DNA of 64,000 nucleotides from Arsukibacterium tuosuense (GCF_900215315.1 NZ_OBEB01000002.1:310001-374000), one strand, 5' to 3'; positions 44,430 through 53,725 are shown, counted from the first letter of the stretch. The notes: generated from the letters alone by a model not told the origin. A program made the numbers and translations.

Positions 44430-46169
44430 ATGTTTAAAGGATCAATTTCAGCCATAGCGCTGGCTATAGCGCTGGCGGGCTGCTCACCAGCATCGCAGCC
44501 AACGTCGGCAAATCAGTCTGCTGCTGCCACCGGTGAACAAACTACAGTCACAGCACAAAGCCGTGTCTGGTGGGACGACGCAGTGTTTTATCAAATCTGG
44601 CCACGCAGTTTTTATGATACCGATGCTGATGGCCATGGCGATTTTAACGGTATGACCGCCAAACTGCCTTACCTGCAGGAGCTGGGGGTGAATGCGCTAT
44701 GGTTAACGCCGATGTTTGAAGCGCCGTCGTACCATGGTTACGACTTTACTGAGTTTTATCAGGTTGAAAGCGACTACGGCAGCATGGCTGAGTTTGAAGC
44801 CTTTATTCAGGCGGCTGATGCTAAAGGCATGAAGGTTATTCTGGATCTGGTTATCAACCATATCTCCAGTGAACATGAATGGTTTCAGCGCTCTGCTGCA
44901 GGTGAAGCGCCCTACAAAGATTATTTTATCTGGCGGGATGATATGCCAGAGGCGGGCAGTGGCTGGGGCCATGCCTGGAGTGACAACGATAAACCTGACG
45001 CCGTCTGGCACTGGAATGAAACCCGCCAGCAATATTATTATGCTGCCTTTGGTGCCAGCCAGCCTGACGTAAACCTGCGCCACCCCGATGTGGTGGCTGA
45101 AATGGAAAAAATGGCCAAATTCTGGCTGGATAAAGGCGTCGCCGGTTTCCGCTTAGATGCGGTGCGCTTTGCGATGGAAGACGGCCCGGATGCGCAGGCC
45201 GATACCGCTGAAACTATTGCTTACTGGCAAAGCTTTAATCAGTTTGTGAAAAGCGTAGACCCGGAGGCCTATTTAGTGGGTGAAGCCTGGGTCGATATCC
45301 CGGTTGCTGCCCGCTACTATGGCGAGGGCAAAGGCTTAGATCAGGGCTTTGATTTTGAAGTCGGTTATAAAATTCTTGGCTTATTGCAGCAGGATGCCGC
45401 CGGCGAAGCGCAGTTTGGCACTATGCAGTCGAATCAGCAGTCGAATCAGCAGTCGAATCAGCAGCGAGCTGCCGATGCCGGTGTGCTGAGCCAGAACGTG
45501 CAACAACGCAGTGATTCTGTTGCGCCGCTTAACTTTTTTGCACCGTTTTTAACCAATCATGACCAGGAACGGGTGGCGTATCAGCTGAAAGAGCATGACA
45601 GCAAAGCCAAACTGGCTGCTGCCATGTTGTTCAGCTCGCCAGGCACGCCCTACATTTATTATGGTGAAGAAATCGGCTTAACCCAGGACCGCAGTGGTCA
45701 CGATGTATTTAAGCGCGCGCCGATGCTGTGGGATAACAGCAACCAAGCCGGCTTTACCCAAAGTGACAAGAGCTGGGTAGAACAACTGACATTATTTGGC
45801 GATGGCTTCCCCAACTGGTGGCCGGATTTTCTGGCTGAGCAACTGGCGGCAGAGAATCGCAGCGTCGCCGCGCAGCAAGCGCAGCCCGATTCGGTCTGGC
45901 AGCTGTATAAGTTTTTAATTGCCCAGAAAAAACAGCGGCCGGAGCTGGCTGCTGCCGGCAGCTATCAGGTTAGCCAGCTGGATAATGGCCTGCTGCAAAT
46001 CAGCCGTGAGCTGAACGGCAGCAAAAGCCTGTTTGTGCTGAATTTAACTGATTCAGCGCAGGATATCAGTGCCATTAATCGCGATGGCTTAACCCCAGGC
46101 TGGACCTTTGATCTGGACGGTAATAGCTTAGCTGGCTTTGGCTTGCTGGTGCTGCAAAGCGCTGAATAA
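44430..46169 (+). CDS. GH13 alpha-glucosidase/amylase lipoprotein
   Basis: The 579-aa protein has a lipobox LAGC (Cys18) and a GH13 barrel resembling oligo-alpha-glucosidases: FYQIWPRSFYDTDADGHGDF, VILDLVINHISSEH (region I), AGFRLDAVRF (Asp near 243), LVGEAWVD (Glu near 286), and FLTNHDQERVA (Asp near 377). The DxDGxGD calcium loop is present. It should release glucose or maltose from short maltodextrins in the periplasm. Between regions III and IV it has a low-complexity SNQQ tandem (about 333-345). It is second in the permease operon (2-bp gap). Confidence 0.9.
   Translation: MFKGSISAIALAIALAGCSPASQPTSANQSAAATGEQTTVTAQSRVWWDDAVFYQIWPRSFYDTDADGHGDFNGMTAKLPYLQELGVNALWLTPMFEAPSYHGYDFTEFYQVESDYGSMAEFEAFIQAADAKGMKVILDLVINHISSEHEWFQRSAAGEAPYKDYFIWRDDMPEAGSGWGHAWSDNDKPDAVWHWNETRQQYYYAAFGASQPDVNLRHPDVVAEMEKMAKFWLDKGVAGFRLDAVRFAMEDGPDAQADTAETIAYWQSFNQFVKSVDPEAYLVGEAWVDIPVAARYYGEGKGLDQGFDFEVGYKILGLLQQDAAGEAQFGTMQSNQQSNQQSNQQRAADAGVLSQNVQQRSDSVAPLNFFAPFLTNHDQERVAYQLKEHDSKAKLAAAMLFSSPGTPYIYYGEEIGLTQDRSGHDVFKRAPMLWDNSNQAGFTQSDKSWVEQLTLFGDGFPNWWPDFLAEQLAAENRSVAAQQAQPDSVWQLYKFLIAQKKQRPELAAAGSYQVSQLDNGLLQISRELNGSKSLFVLNLTDSAQDISAINRDGLTPGWTFDLDGNSLAGFGLLVLQSAE
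45426..45464 (+). repeat. In-frame 12-bp tandem repeat in the GH13 glucosidase gene
   Basis: CAGTCGAATCAG occurs three times in succession (45426, 45438, 45450) plus a partial unit, encoding SNQQ repeats in a surface loop of the barrel. Because the unit is a multiple of three, slippage changes loop length without frameshift. Confidence 0.9.
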
Positions 46170-46178
46170 GCACCTTGA

Positions 46179-46212
46179 TTAAACCGCCGGCTATGTGGCA
46201 GCGGCGGTTTAT
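46179..46212 (+). terminator. Probable terminator of the permease-glucosidase operon
   Basis: TAAACCGCCG (46180-46189) pairs with CGGCGGTTTA (46202-46211) around a 12-nt loop, 10 bp after the glucosidase stop. Only a short T stretch follows. Confidence 0.72.
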
Positions 46213-46298
46213 TTCTGGCAGCCCAGACTAATAGCGTATATCGGTTGTCTGCGCTGTTTGCTAAACTAAAACACCTGTTCTGCTGTAGCGGAGTTGTG

Positions 46299-48050
46299 GT
46301 GTCTCACCGTTCCCACCTGTTTTCCTTGCGTCTGGGCCATGCGCTGCGTGAAGCGCTGGCTGAAGGTTATAACCTCAGTAAACTCAGTAAAGACCTGCTG
46401 GCCGGCATTACTGTTGGCATTATTGCTATTCCGTTGGCAATGGCGCTGGCTATTGCGTCCGGCGTGCCGCCGCAATACGGCTTATACACTGCTATTATTG
46501 CCGGTTTTGTGATTGCGCTGACTGGCGGTTCGCGCTACAGCATCAGCGGCCCCACTGCCGCTTTTGTGGTTGTTTTATATCCGATAGCACTGAAATACGG
46601 CCTCAGTGGTTTACTGATTGCCACGGTGTTATCCGGCGTGATGCTGTTACTTATGGCAGCAATGCGGCTAGGCCGCTTAATTGAGTACATTCCGGAAGCG
46701 GTAACCCTGGGGTTTACCGGCGGCATCGCGGTGGTAATTGCCACCTTACAAATTAAAGACTTTTTTGGTCTGAGCATCAGCGCGCTGCCTGAGCACTACA
46801 TTGAGAAAATTGCAGTACTGGTGCAACATCTGCCGCAAGCGGCATGGCCGAGCCTGCTGGTCGCGGTGGTGACCCTGGCGGTGATGCTGTTGTGGCCAAA
46901 ACTGAAAACGCCGGTGCCAGCGCATTTACCGGCATTGTTTATCGGCACCCTGCTGGCGCTGCTGCTATTAAACGCCGGTGCCGAGCTGGATACCATTGGT
47001 TCACGCTTCAGCTACAGCTTGCCGGACGGCACTAGCGGTAATGGTATTCCGCCCTATCTGCCTTTTTTTGACTGGCCCTGGTTGCGTCCCGGGCCGGATG
47101 GCGAACTACTCAGCTTTAGCTGGCAGCTGGTAAAGGACTTACTGGCCGCGGCTTTTGCCATTGCCATGCTGGGCGCAATTGAATCTTTGCTCTGTGCGGT
47201 AGTACTGGATGGTATGTCGGGCCGGCGCCACAGCGCCAACAGCGAATTATTAGGCCAGGGCCTGGGCAATATTATAACGCCTTTTTTTGGTGGCATTACT
47301 GCGACCGCCGCCCTGGCCCGTTCGGCTGCTAATTTTAAAGCAGGGGCGCAAAGCCCGATTGCGGCAATAGTGCATAGTCTGGTGTTACTGCTGGCGCTGG
47401 TGCTGTTGGCAAAGCTGCTGTCCTATGTGCCGATGGCAGCATTGGCTGCACTGTTACTGATGGTTGCCTGGAATATGAGTGAAGCGCCGAAGGCGCTGCA
47501 CTTGCTGAAAACCGCGCCACGCAGCGATATTCTGGTATTCCTTTGCTGTTTTTCGCTGACCGTACTGCTGGATATGGTTATTGCCATTACCGTAGGGATT
47601 TTGCTGGCAGCGGTATTGTTTGTGAAAGACATTGCGGAGATGACTAAAGTTACTGATATCAGCCGGCATAAGAAGCTGGTCGATATCGAACTGCCCGCGG
47701 GCTGGAAAGTATTGAAAATTAACGGCCCGTTGTTTTTCGCTGCGGCTGACCGGATTTTTGCCGAAATTGCCGTGCTAACCGCTCAATGTCGCGGCATCGT
47801 TTTATATATGGACGGGGTAACAGTGCTGGATGCCGGTGGTCTGGCGGCGTTGAATAAGCTGATTAGTAAAAGTGCCAAAAGTCGAACTGAGTTGGTGATT
47901 GCCGATTTACAGTTTCAGCCGCTACGCACCCTGGCTAAAGCCGGAGTAAAACCGGTTGCCGGCAGCTTGCGCTTTTATCCCAGCTTAAAAGAAGCGCTGG
48001 AGGCACTGGCACCCGCCTCAGCGGCTGCCGCAGGACTGGCGGATAATTAG
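46299..48050 (+). CDS. SulP-family anion transporter with STAS domain
   Basis: The inner-membrane protein is about 583 aa from the GTG at 46299 (GGAG 5-6 bp upstream; an in-frame TTG at 46245 would add 18 residues). It has the SulP core: LSKDLLAGITVGIIAIPLAM, GVPPQYGLYTAI, GGSRYSISGPTAAF, then further helices, and a cytoplasmic STAS domain at the end (KINGPLFFAAADR, LYMDGVTVLDAGGL). SulP carriers move sulfate, bicarbonate or dicarboxylates; the substrate cannot be read from sequence. It overlaps the convergent LacI-type gene by 33 bp. Confidence 0.9.
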   Translation: MSHRSHLFSLRLGHALREALAEGYNLSKLSKDLLAGITVGIIAIPLAMALAIASGVPPQYGLYTAIIAGFVIALTGGSRYSISGPTAAFVVVLYPIALKYGLSGLLIATVLSGVMLLLMAAMRLGRLIEYIPEAVTLGFTGGIAVVIATLQIKDFFGLSISALPEHYIEKIAVLVQHLPQAAWPSLLVAVVTLAVMLLWPKLKTPVPAHLPALFIGTLLALLLLNAGAELDTIGSRFSYSLPDGTSGNGIPPYLPFFDWPWLRPGPDGELLSFSWQLVKDLLAAAFAIAMLGAIESLLCAVVLDGMSGRRHSANSELLGQGLGNIITPFFGGITATAALARSAANFKAGAQSPIAAIVHSLVLLLALVLLAKLLSYVPMAALAALLLMVAWNMSEAPKALHLLKTAPRSDILVFLCCFSLTVLLDMVIAITVGILLAAVLFVKDIAEMTKVTDISRHKKLVDIELPAGWKVLKINGPLFFAAADRIFAEIAVLTAQCRGIVLYMDGVTVLDAGGLAALNKLISKSAKSRTELVIADLQFQPLRTLAKAGVKPVAGSLRFYPSLKEALEALAPASAAAAGLADN

Positions 48051-49043
48051 CTTCGGCTGAATATGGGTGCTGACGATCGCTTCGTTATTAATTAACCGCA
48101 GCAGGTTATCGACCAGCATTTCCCCGGCCAGTGATGTGTCCTGCTGAATAGTACTGAGCGCCGGGGTAGCAAATGACGCTACCGGAATATCGTCAAAGCC
48201 CATAACAGCAATATCCGCCGGGATTTTATAGCCTAACTGATGCAGTGCCCGCATGACACCAATAGCAATAATGTCGCTGGCACAAAACACCGCATCTACC
48301 GGCTTACCCTGCTGGATAATTTGCCGGATAGCATGATCACCGGCGTTTTCAGTAGAAATGGCATCGCACTGGGCAATATCAGCGGGCTGAATGCCTGCAG
48401 TGTGCAGTGCATCAGTAAAACCCTGGTAGCGCTCAAAAAACTCCGGGCTATGCGCAGACGCATTGCCGACAAACGCAAAATTTTTGTAACCATTGGCCAA
48501 CAAATGCTCACCGGCCAGCCGGCCACCCTCGCGATTGTTACTACGAATTGTCGATTCCGGATGGTCCTGTACTTCGGCGCCCCAACATACAAAATGGGTT
48601 TCTTGCGCTAACAGTTTTTCCAGCTTTTCTTCATAGTCGACGTAGTCGCCATAACCGAGCAAAATAATGCCATCGGCTTTATTACTGTCTTCATAATCGG
48701 CATGCCAGTCGTCACTCAGCTGCTGGAATGAGACCAGCAAGTCCTGGCCGCGTTTAGCACAGGCACGGGTAATACTGCCCAGCATTGATAAGAAAAAAGG
48801 GTTAATCAGCGACTCGTCAGACGTTGGGTCTTCAAACAACAATAAGGCCAGGGTGCTGCTGCGTTGCTTGCGCAGGTTGCTGGCATTTTTATCAACTTTA
48901 TAATTAAGCTGTTTAGCAATGGCATGCACCCGTTCACGGGTTTCTTTATTTACTTGCGGGCTATTGCGCAGAGCCCTGGACACCGTGGATTGAGATACCC
49001 CGGCTAAATAGGCAATATCAAAGGATGTTGCTTTGTCTTTCAT
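48018..49043 (-). CDS. LacI-family transcriptional repressor, likely of the maltodextrin regulon
   Basis: The 341-aa regulator has an N-terminal LacI helix-turn-helix (SFDIAYLAGVSQSTVSRAL) with hinge helix (YKVDKNASNLRKQRSSTL) and a periplasmic-binding-like ligand domain (GIILLGYGDYVDYEEKL, AVFCASDIIAIGVMRAL, MGFDDIPVASFATPALST). It lies after the permease-glucosidase and SulP genes on the opposite strand. Given three ATACGTAT palindromes before alpha-glucan genes, it is the best candidate for a MalR-like repressor released by a maltose-type inducer. Binding is inferred, not shown. The 3' end overlaps the SulP gene by 33 bp. Confidence 0.88.
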   Translation of the reverse strand: MKDKATSFDIAYLAGVSQSTVSRALRNSPQVNKETRERVHAIAKQLNYKVDKNASNLRKQRSSTLALLLFEDPTSDESLINPFFLSMLGSITRACAKRGQDLLVSFQQLSDDWHADYEDSNKADGIILLGYGDYVDYEEKLEKLLAQETHFVCWGAEVQDHPESTIRSNNREGGRLAGEHLLANGYKNFAFVGNASAHSPEFFERYQGFTDALHTAGIQPADIAQCDAISTENAGDHAIRQIIQQGKPVDAVFCASDIIAIGVMRALHQLGYKIPADIAVMGFDDIPVASFATPALSTIQQDTSLAGEMLVDNLLRLINNEAIVSTHIQPKLIIRQSCGSR

Positions 49044-49073
49044 CGTTTGCTCTGCTGTTACAGCGGTGCAGCC

Positions 49074-49089
49074 CTGCAGTTAACTGCAG
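49074..49089. promoter_or_regulatory. 16-bp palindrome upstream of the LacI-type gene
   Basis: CTGCAGTTAACTGCAG is a perfect palindrome 31 bp before the repressor start codon. It differs from the ATACGTAT sites, so it may bind another regulator or be an autoregulatory element. A nearby imperfect CTGCTGTTACAGCGG adds a second dyad between it and the start. Confidence 0.4.
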
Positions 49090-49287
49090 CAATCTGATCA
49101 GCGCATTATAGTTATATTTTGCTCATCATAGATGGATTCGGTAGCAGATTCAATTTCAGCAGCGGGATCTGTTATCACACCACGCTCTGTAAAAATTGCG
49201 GATAATTTGTGAAACTATGTTATTTCTGTTTCGAGCAGGGCCCGCCGCTTGCTAAACTAAACAGTCACTGTAATCAGGTAAACTGTT

Positions 49288-50163
49288 GTGTTGAAAACGC
49301 CGTTAAAAATTGTGTTACTAATCAGTTTGTTGTTATCTGGCTTCGCAGCGACTGCCAGCACCCCTGCCTGTCGGGGAGATGACTGCATTAACGAACAACA
49401 GCTTTATCTGAGCTGGGCATTGGGCTATGGCCAACGCAGTAACCCTTTGTATGGCGGTGAAAAACTTGACCTGGTGATATTGCCGGAAATTTATTACTAC
49501 AGTAAATACTGGTTTTTTGACAATGGCCGGCTTGGCAGCAGTTTCGCCCTGACTGAGAACACGCAACTTAGTATTATTGGCCAGCTCAATCAGGAAAAAG
49601 GTTACTTCCAGCAGTGGTTCAGCGGTAACTTGCTGCAATTTGAAGCAAATACTTTCAGCGACATGCCCCAATTCAGTACTGTTGCCGACCGGCAGGCGCC
49701 GTATCCGGTGGCCGTTAGCCAGGTCAGTAAAAGGCCTACCGCACTCGATGTCGGACTGCAAATAGATACGGTCAGCTATGGCACCTTATGGCAACTGGCC
49801 TACTGGACTGATGTCAGCGGACAACACCATGGCCAGCATGCCAGTTTAGGTGCGCGACGGGGCTGGCAGAGCCCTTATGGTAAATGGCAATTGTCAGCCC
49901 ACATTCACTGGAAAAGCGCCCAGCTGATTGACACCTATTACGGTTTAACGGCGCTGGAAGTGCCGCCAGGCCAGGAATATCAAGGCCGGGATAGCTGGCA
50001 GGCAGAACTTCGGTTAAACTGGAACAAACCATTAACAGAGCGGTGGAGTGTGTTGGTCTTCCTTCGTTATTTACAACTGGACAGCGCTATGACTGACAGC
50101 GCCCTGGTGCGCTCAGACCATGTCACAACCTGGTTTGGTGGCGTCAGTTACCGGTTTTTCTGA
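49288..50163 (+). CDS. MipA/OmpV family outer-membrane protein
   Basis: The 291-aa protein has a signal peptide (ending AATAS, about residue 24) and the MipA/OmpV barrel pattern: LGYGQRSNPLYGGEKLDLV, ILPEIYYYSKYWFFDNGRLG and a C-terminal TTWFGGVSYRFF with terminal Phe. MipA scaffolds murein enzymes in E. coli and OmpV is a porin; family members often sit beside two-component systems. The start is GTG 49288, or TTG 49291. It heads a four-gene operon: its stop overlaps the DUF3019 start (TGATG). Confidence 0.88.
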   Translation: MLKTPLKIVLLISLLLSGFAATASTPACRGDDCINEQQLYLSWALGYGQRSNPLYGGEKLDLVILPEIYYYSKYWFFDNGRLGSSFALTENTQLSIIGQLNQEKGYFQQWFSGNLLQFEANTFSDMPQFSTVADRQAPYPVAVSQVSKRPTALDVGLQIDTVSYGTLWQLAYWTDVSGQHHGQHASLGARRGWQSPYGKWQLSAHIHWKSAQLIDTYYGLTALEVPPGQEYQGRDSWQAELRLNWNKPLTERWSVLVFLRYLQLDSAMTDSALVRSDHVTTWFGGVSYRFF

Positions 50164-50555
50164 TGTGGCTGTTACGTTGCTTTCCCATCCTGCTGCTTGC
50201 TGTTTCGCTGAGCAGCCACGCTGAGGTTGCAATGACAGACTGCGCTGAGCCGCTGTGCTGGCAGGTCAGCCCGACAGTCTGTGTGGCCGATAAGCTTGAG
50301 CAGGGCTGTGAAGCAGAGCTGCGGGTAATCTGGTTTAGTGACACGCCCAGAACAGTCTGTCTGTATCTGGCAGAGCAGGCTGAGCGTTGCTGGCAGGAAG
50401 CGACCAGTGGTCAATGGCAGCAACCGGTCAACTGGCAACGGGGTTGGCTGAGTTTACGCCAGCAACAACAGGTGTTGTTGAGTGCAGAATTACAGGTGTT
50501 AAGCCGGCAACCGGCGAAACGTCGCCGTATATCCGGCGCATGGAGTATTTTTTAA
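50163..50555 (+). CDS. DUF3019 family secreted protein
   Basis: The 130-aa protein has a signal peptide (ending SSHA, about residue 20) and one small beta-rich domain with cysteines in EPLCWQVSPTVCV, QGCEAEL, VCLY and RCW. This fits DUF3019, found next to MipA-type and response-regulator genes in Alteromonadales. It is predicted periplasmic. Both ends overlap their neighbours (TGATG before, TAATG after), so translation is coupled. A role as a periplasmic signal input to the downstream kinase is possible but inferred. Confidence 0.85.
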   Translation: MWLLRCFPILLLAVSLSSHAEVAMTDCAEPLCWQVSPTVCVADKLEQGCEAELRVIWFSDTPRTVCLYLAEQAERCWQEATSGQWQQPVNWQRGWLSLRQQQQVLLSAELQVLSRQPAKRRRISGAWSIF

Positions 50556-51244
50556 TGGCCAAGATTCTGTTAGTGGAAGATGATGCCCGGTTGGCCGGGT
50601 TAGTACAGAGTTTTCTGGTGCAGCATGGTTTTACCGTGCAGCAACAAAGCCGGGGCGATTTGGTTGCCGAGCAATGTAAGCAATTCCAACCTGATTTAAT
50701 TGTGCTGGATTTAATGTTGCCCGGGCTGGATGGTTTCGGTGTTTGCCGACAAGTCCGACCGTGGTTCAAAGGCCCGGTGTTGATGCTTACTGCCAAGCAA
50801 AGTGACATTGATCAGGTACTGGGGTTGGAGCTGGGTGCAGATGATTATGTGATTAAACCCGTTGAACCGCGGGTACTGTTAGCACGGATTAATGCTTTAC
50901 TGCGCCGGACTCAGGTTAGCCCGCAAGCCGAGCAACAGGAGCTGGCTTTTGGCGGGTTAATGCTGAAACAACGTTCGCGCGAAACCTGGCTGGACAGCAA
51001 GCTGGTCGATCTTACCAGCTATGAATTCGACTTATTATGGATGTTAGCACGACATGCTGGCCAGACCGTAAAACGTGAAGCCATTCATCAGCAAATTATT
51101 GGCCGCGAATATGACGGCCTTGATCGCACAGTCGATGTGCGGGTATCCCATTTAAGACGCAAGCTGGGCGACAATGCAGAGGTACCGTTCCGGATTAAAA
51201 CCGTCTGGGGTAAAGGGTATTTATTCGTCGCTGATGCCTGGTAG
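50555..51244 (+). CDS. OmpR-family response regulator
   Basis: The 229-aa protein starts at ATG 50555 (an open frame extends upstream but lies inside the DUF3019 gene). The receiver domain has phospho-acceptor Asp52 (LIVLDLMLPG), an acidic pair Asp9-Asp10, and Lys101 (DDYVIKP). The C-terminal winged helix has LTSYEFDLLWMLARH and DRTVDVRVSHLRRKLG. It is close in pattern to RstA/QseB. It would regulate envelope genes, probably its own operon. The kinase follows after 2 bp. Confidence 0.92.
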   Translation: MAKILLVEDDARLAGLVQSFLVQHGFTVQQQSRGDLVAEQCKQFQPDLIVLDLMLPGLDGFGVCRQVRPWFKGPVLMLTAKQSDIDQVLGLELGADDYVIKPVEPRVLLARINALLRRTQVSPQAEQQELAFGGLMLKQRSRETWLDSKLVDLTSYEFDLLWMLARHAGQTVKREAIHQQIIGREYDGLDRTVDVRVSHLRRKLGDNAEVPFRIKTVWGKGYLFVADAW

Positions 51245-51246
51245 TT

Positions 51247-52461
51247 ATGCATCGTCTGTTTCTGCACTTTTATCTGTTTTTATTTCTGGTATTAATTGGC
51301 CTTGGCTGGACGGTTGATCAACTGTGGCAATACGCACAGGGTAACCAGCCACCGGCACTGGTTGATACCCTTGCCGAGCAATTGGCGCTGGTTATGCGCT
51401 TACCTGAAGCGCAGTGGTCCAGTCATCTGGGGTTACCTTATCAGGCTGTGCCGCTTGATAGCGTCAGCTGGCAGCCGGAGGAATGGCAATTATTGCAGCA
51501 AAACCATTTATTGCCGTTATTTCAGGATAACAGCGTGTTTTTTTATGGTCTGCGCGACGAGCAATTGTGGTTGGTGGGTCCGCTGCAACTGAACGAGCGT
51601 TCGGGTTTTGACTGGTTCAGTATTCTGTTTTTCAGCTTACTGGCGGTTGCCGTCGCGTTGTGGCTATGGCCGGTGGCACGGGATATTCGTTTTTTGCAAC
51701 AAGGCCTGCAACGTTTTGGCAAAGGAGAGCCAGCCGAATTGCAGTTGCCAGCGCGTTCATTTATTGCACCGATTGCCGACAGTTTCCAGCAAATGAGCCA
51801 GCAAATTATTTCATTGCTGGAATTGCAGCGGGAAATGACGCATGCTGTGTCGCACGAGCTGCGCACGCCAATTGCCCGGCTGAAATTTGCGCTGGAAATG
51901 GCGGCACAACTGCCGGAAAACGATAAACAGCTAATGTTGCAGGACGTGCGTGAGTTGCAGCAACTGGTAGATGAAATGCTTGACTACGCTAAGTTGCAAA
52001 GCCATCAGCTCAATCTGAAAAAACAGCAAGTTGATTTAACAGAACTCATTCATAATGTTGCTGAAAAACTGGCGCCGCTGCCTGGTGCAACAATCGAACT
52101 GCAGCTGCCGCCACAGGCACTGTTTTACTGTGATGCCCATTATCTGGAACGGGCAATTCAGAATTTACTGGTCAATGCCAAACGCTACGCCCGACATCGG
52201 ATTACCATCGATGTTAAATCCCAGCAGGGCTATTGGCGGATCAGCGTCAATGATGATGGTCCCGGCATTGCGCCCGCGCGCAGGGCTGAAGTGTTGAAGC
52301 CTTTTCACCGGCTGGAGCAAAGCCGCAATCGCGAAGAGGGGGGCTTTGGCCTGGGCCTGGCCATTGTTCAGCGTATTGTGCAGTGGCATCAGGGTAAGCT
52401 GCTTATCAGCGACAGTGCCTTTGGTGGCGCCAGTCTGCAACTGCTACTGCCGGTAAGTTAA
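51247..52461 (+). CDS. Sensor histidine kinase, RstB-like
   Basis: The 404-aa protein has membrane helices at 5-22 and 124-143 around a periplasmic sensor of about 100 residues, a HAMP-like linker, a DHp helix with His203 (AVSHELRTPIARL), and a HATPase_c domain with NLLVNAKRYA, DDGPGI and GGFGLGLAIV. The short periplasmic loop is RstB-like. It partners the upstream response regulator, and the two periplasmic or outer-membrane genes upstream likely supply or receive its signal. Confidence 0.92.
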   Translation: MHRLFLHFYLFLFLVLIGLGWTVDQLWQYAQGNQPPALVDTLAEQLALVMRLPEAQWSSHLGLPYQAVPLDSVSWQPEEWQLLQQNHLLPLFQDNSVFFYGLRDEQLWLVGPLQLNERSGFDWFSILFFSLLAVAVALWLWPVARDIRFLQQGLQRFGKGEPAELQLPARSFIAPIADSFQQMSQQIISLLELQREMTHAVSHELRTPIARLKFALEMAAQLPENDKQLMLQDVRELQQLVDEMLDYAKLQSHQLNLKKQQVDLTELIHNVAEKLAPLPGATIELQLPPQALFYCDAHYLERAIQNLLVNAKRYARHRITIDVKSQQGYWRISVNDDGPGIAPARRAEVLKPFHRLEQSRNREEGGFGLGLAIVQRIVQWHQGKLLISDSAFGGASLQLLLPVS

Positions 52462-52534
52462 GAAGCCATTCGCCAAAAAACCAAGGTTAAAGCATAACCG
52501 GCTAAGATATATGCCGCCAATAAGAGTACCTGTA

Positions 52535-53725
52535 ATGCGTCGTTCCGAACCTTCAATCTGGTTGCTGATGTTGCTGGCAGCGGTGGTTGCCACTACGCCG
52601 CTGGCGATCGATATGTATTTACCTGCTATGCCGATGATGGCAGACGAACTTGATACCCATATTGGCACGGTGCAGCAGTCGCTGAGTATTTTTCTGGCGG
52701 CCTATGGCATCGGTATGTTGCTGTTCGGGCCATTGGCAGACATGCTGGGACGCCGGCCACTGGCAGTGTTTGGCTTAACCGGCTTTATTCTGGCCAGTAT
52801 TGCCTTAAGCCTGGTCGACAGTATTGAATGGTTTCTGGGCTGGCGGGCAATGCAGGCGCTGGCAGGTGCAGCAGCATCAGTGGTGGTGCCGGGTATTATC
52901 CGCCATTTATACCAACAACATACCGCTAAAGGCATGTCTTACGTGTCGATGATAATGATGCTGGCACCGCTGGTGGCGCCGGCCATGGGTAGCGGTATTA
53001 TCTGGCTGGCCAGCTGGCAGGCCATTTTTCTGTTTCTGGCATTGTATGGTGCTGTGGTAGTGGGCTTTAGCTGGCGTTTTTTACCCGAAATCAATAACGA
53101 CAGCACTCAGCAGCGGCCCGCTTTTTTTAGTGGTTATGTCAAAGTATTCCGGCATCGGGCAGCCTGGCCGGATATTGCCAGCTCAATGTTTGCCTCGTTC
53201 GCCTTTTTCTGTTTTTTAACCGCAGTATCATTTGTTTATATTGGCTATTTCGGGGTTAGCGAGCAAATGTTTGCGCTGCTGTTTGGCTTTAATGTGCTGG
53301 CGCTGATGAGCGCTAACCTGCTGAACAGTCGCTTAGTCGTGCGCTTCGGGCCTCAGCGTATGCTGCGCTGTGGCTTAGTGGTGGCACTGTGCTGTGCCAG
53401 TCTGTTATGCGGTTTTAACTATTTGGGGCTGGGCCTCTGGTATACCGTCTTTACCATAGCACCCTTAATGGCCAGCCTGGGACTAATGGCGACGAATGCC
53501 GACGCAATGATCATTATGCAGTTCCCGCACAACAGTGGTACGGCAACCGCCGTTATTGGTACTTTACGCTTTGGCAGTGGTGCCCTGGCCGGGCCGTTAC
53601 TGGCATGGTTTTATACCGGTGATGCACTACCGTTCTCGATGTTGATGTTATCTGGCGTGCTTGCTATTGGCCTGAGTCAGCTATGGCGTCAGTTGGCCCA
53701 TTCCGGTTCATCCGCCGCCGCTTAG
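52535..53725 (+). CDS. Bcr/CflA-family multidrug efflux MFS transporter
   Basis: The protein is about 396 aa from ATG 52535, chosen over 52511 because AAGAG lies about 8 bp before it. It has 12 helices and the Bcr/CflA signature VATTPLAIDMYLPAMPMMAD, with the motif A-like loop LFGPLADMLGRRPL. Members export drugs such as bicyclomycin or cysteine-like metabolites; the substrate here is unknown. It is separate from the two-component operon (about 70 bp) and convergent to the DUF3334 gene. Confidence 0.88.
   Translation: MRRSEPSIWLLMLLAAVVATTPLAIDMYLPAMPMMADELDTHIGTVQQSLSIFLAAYGIGMLLFGPLADMLGRRPLAVFGLTGFILASIALSLVDSIEWFLGWRAMQALAGAAASVVVPGIIRHLYQQHTAKGMSYVSMIMMLAPLVAPAMGSGIIWLASWQAIFLFLALYGAVVVGFSWRFLPEINNDSTQQRPAFFSGYVKVFRHRAAWPDIASSMFASFAFFCFLTAVSFVYIGYFGVSEQMFALLFGFNVLALMSANLLNSRLVVRFGPQRMLRCGLVVALCCASLLCGFNYLGLGLWYTVFTIAPLMASLGLMATNADAMIIMQFPHNSGTATAVIGTLRFGSGALAGPLLAWFYTGDALPFSMLMLSGVLAIGLSQLWRQLAHSGSSAAA

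Noticed and set aside
50387-50554. Longer start for the response regulator
   Set aside because: The extension lies wholly within the DUF3019 gene in another frame. ATG 50555 begins exactly at the receiver domain with GGAG upstream.
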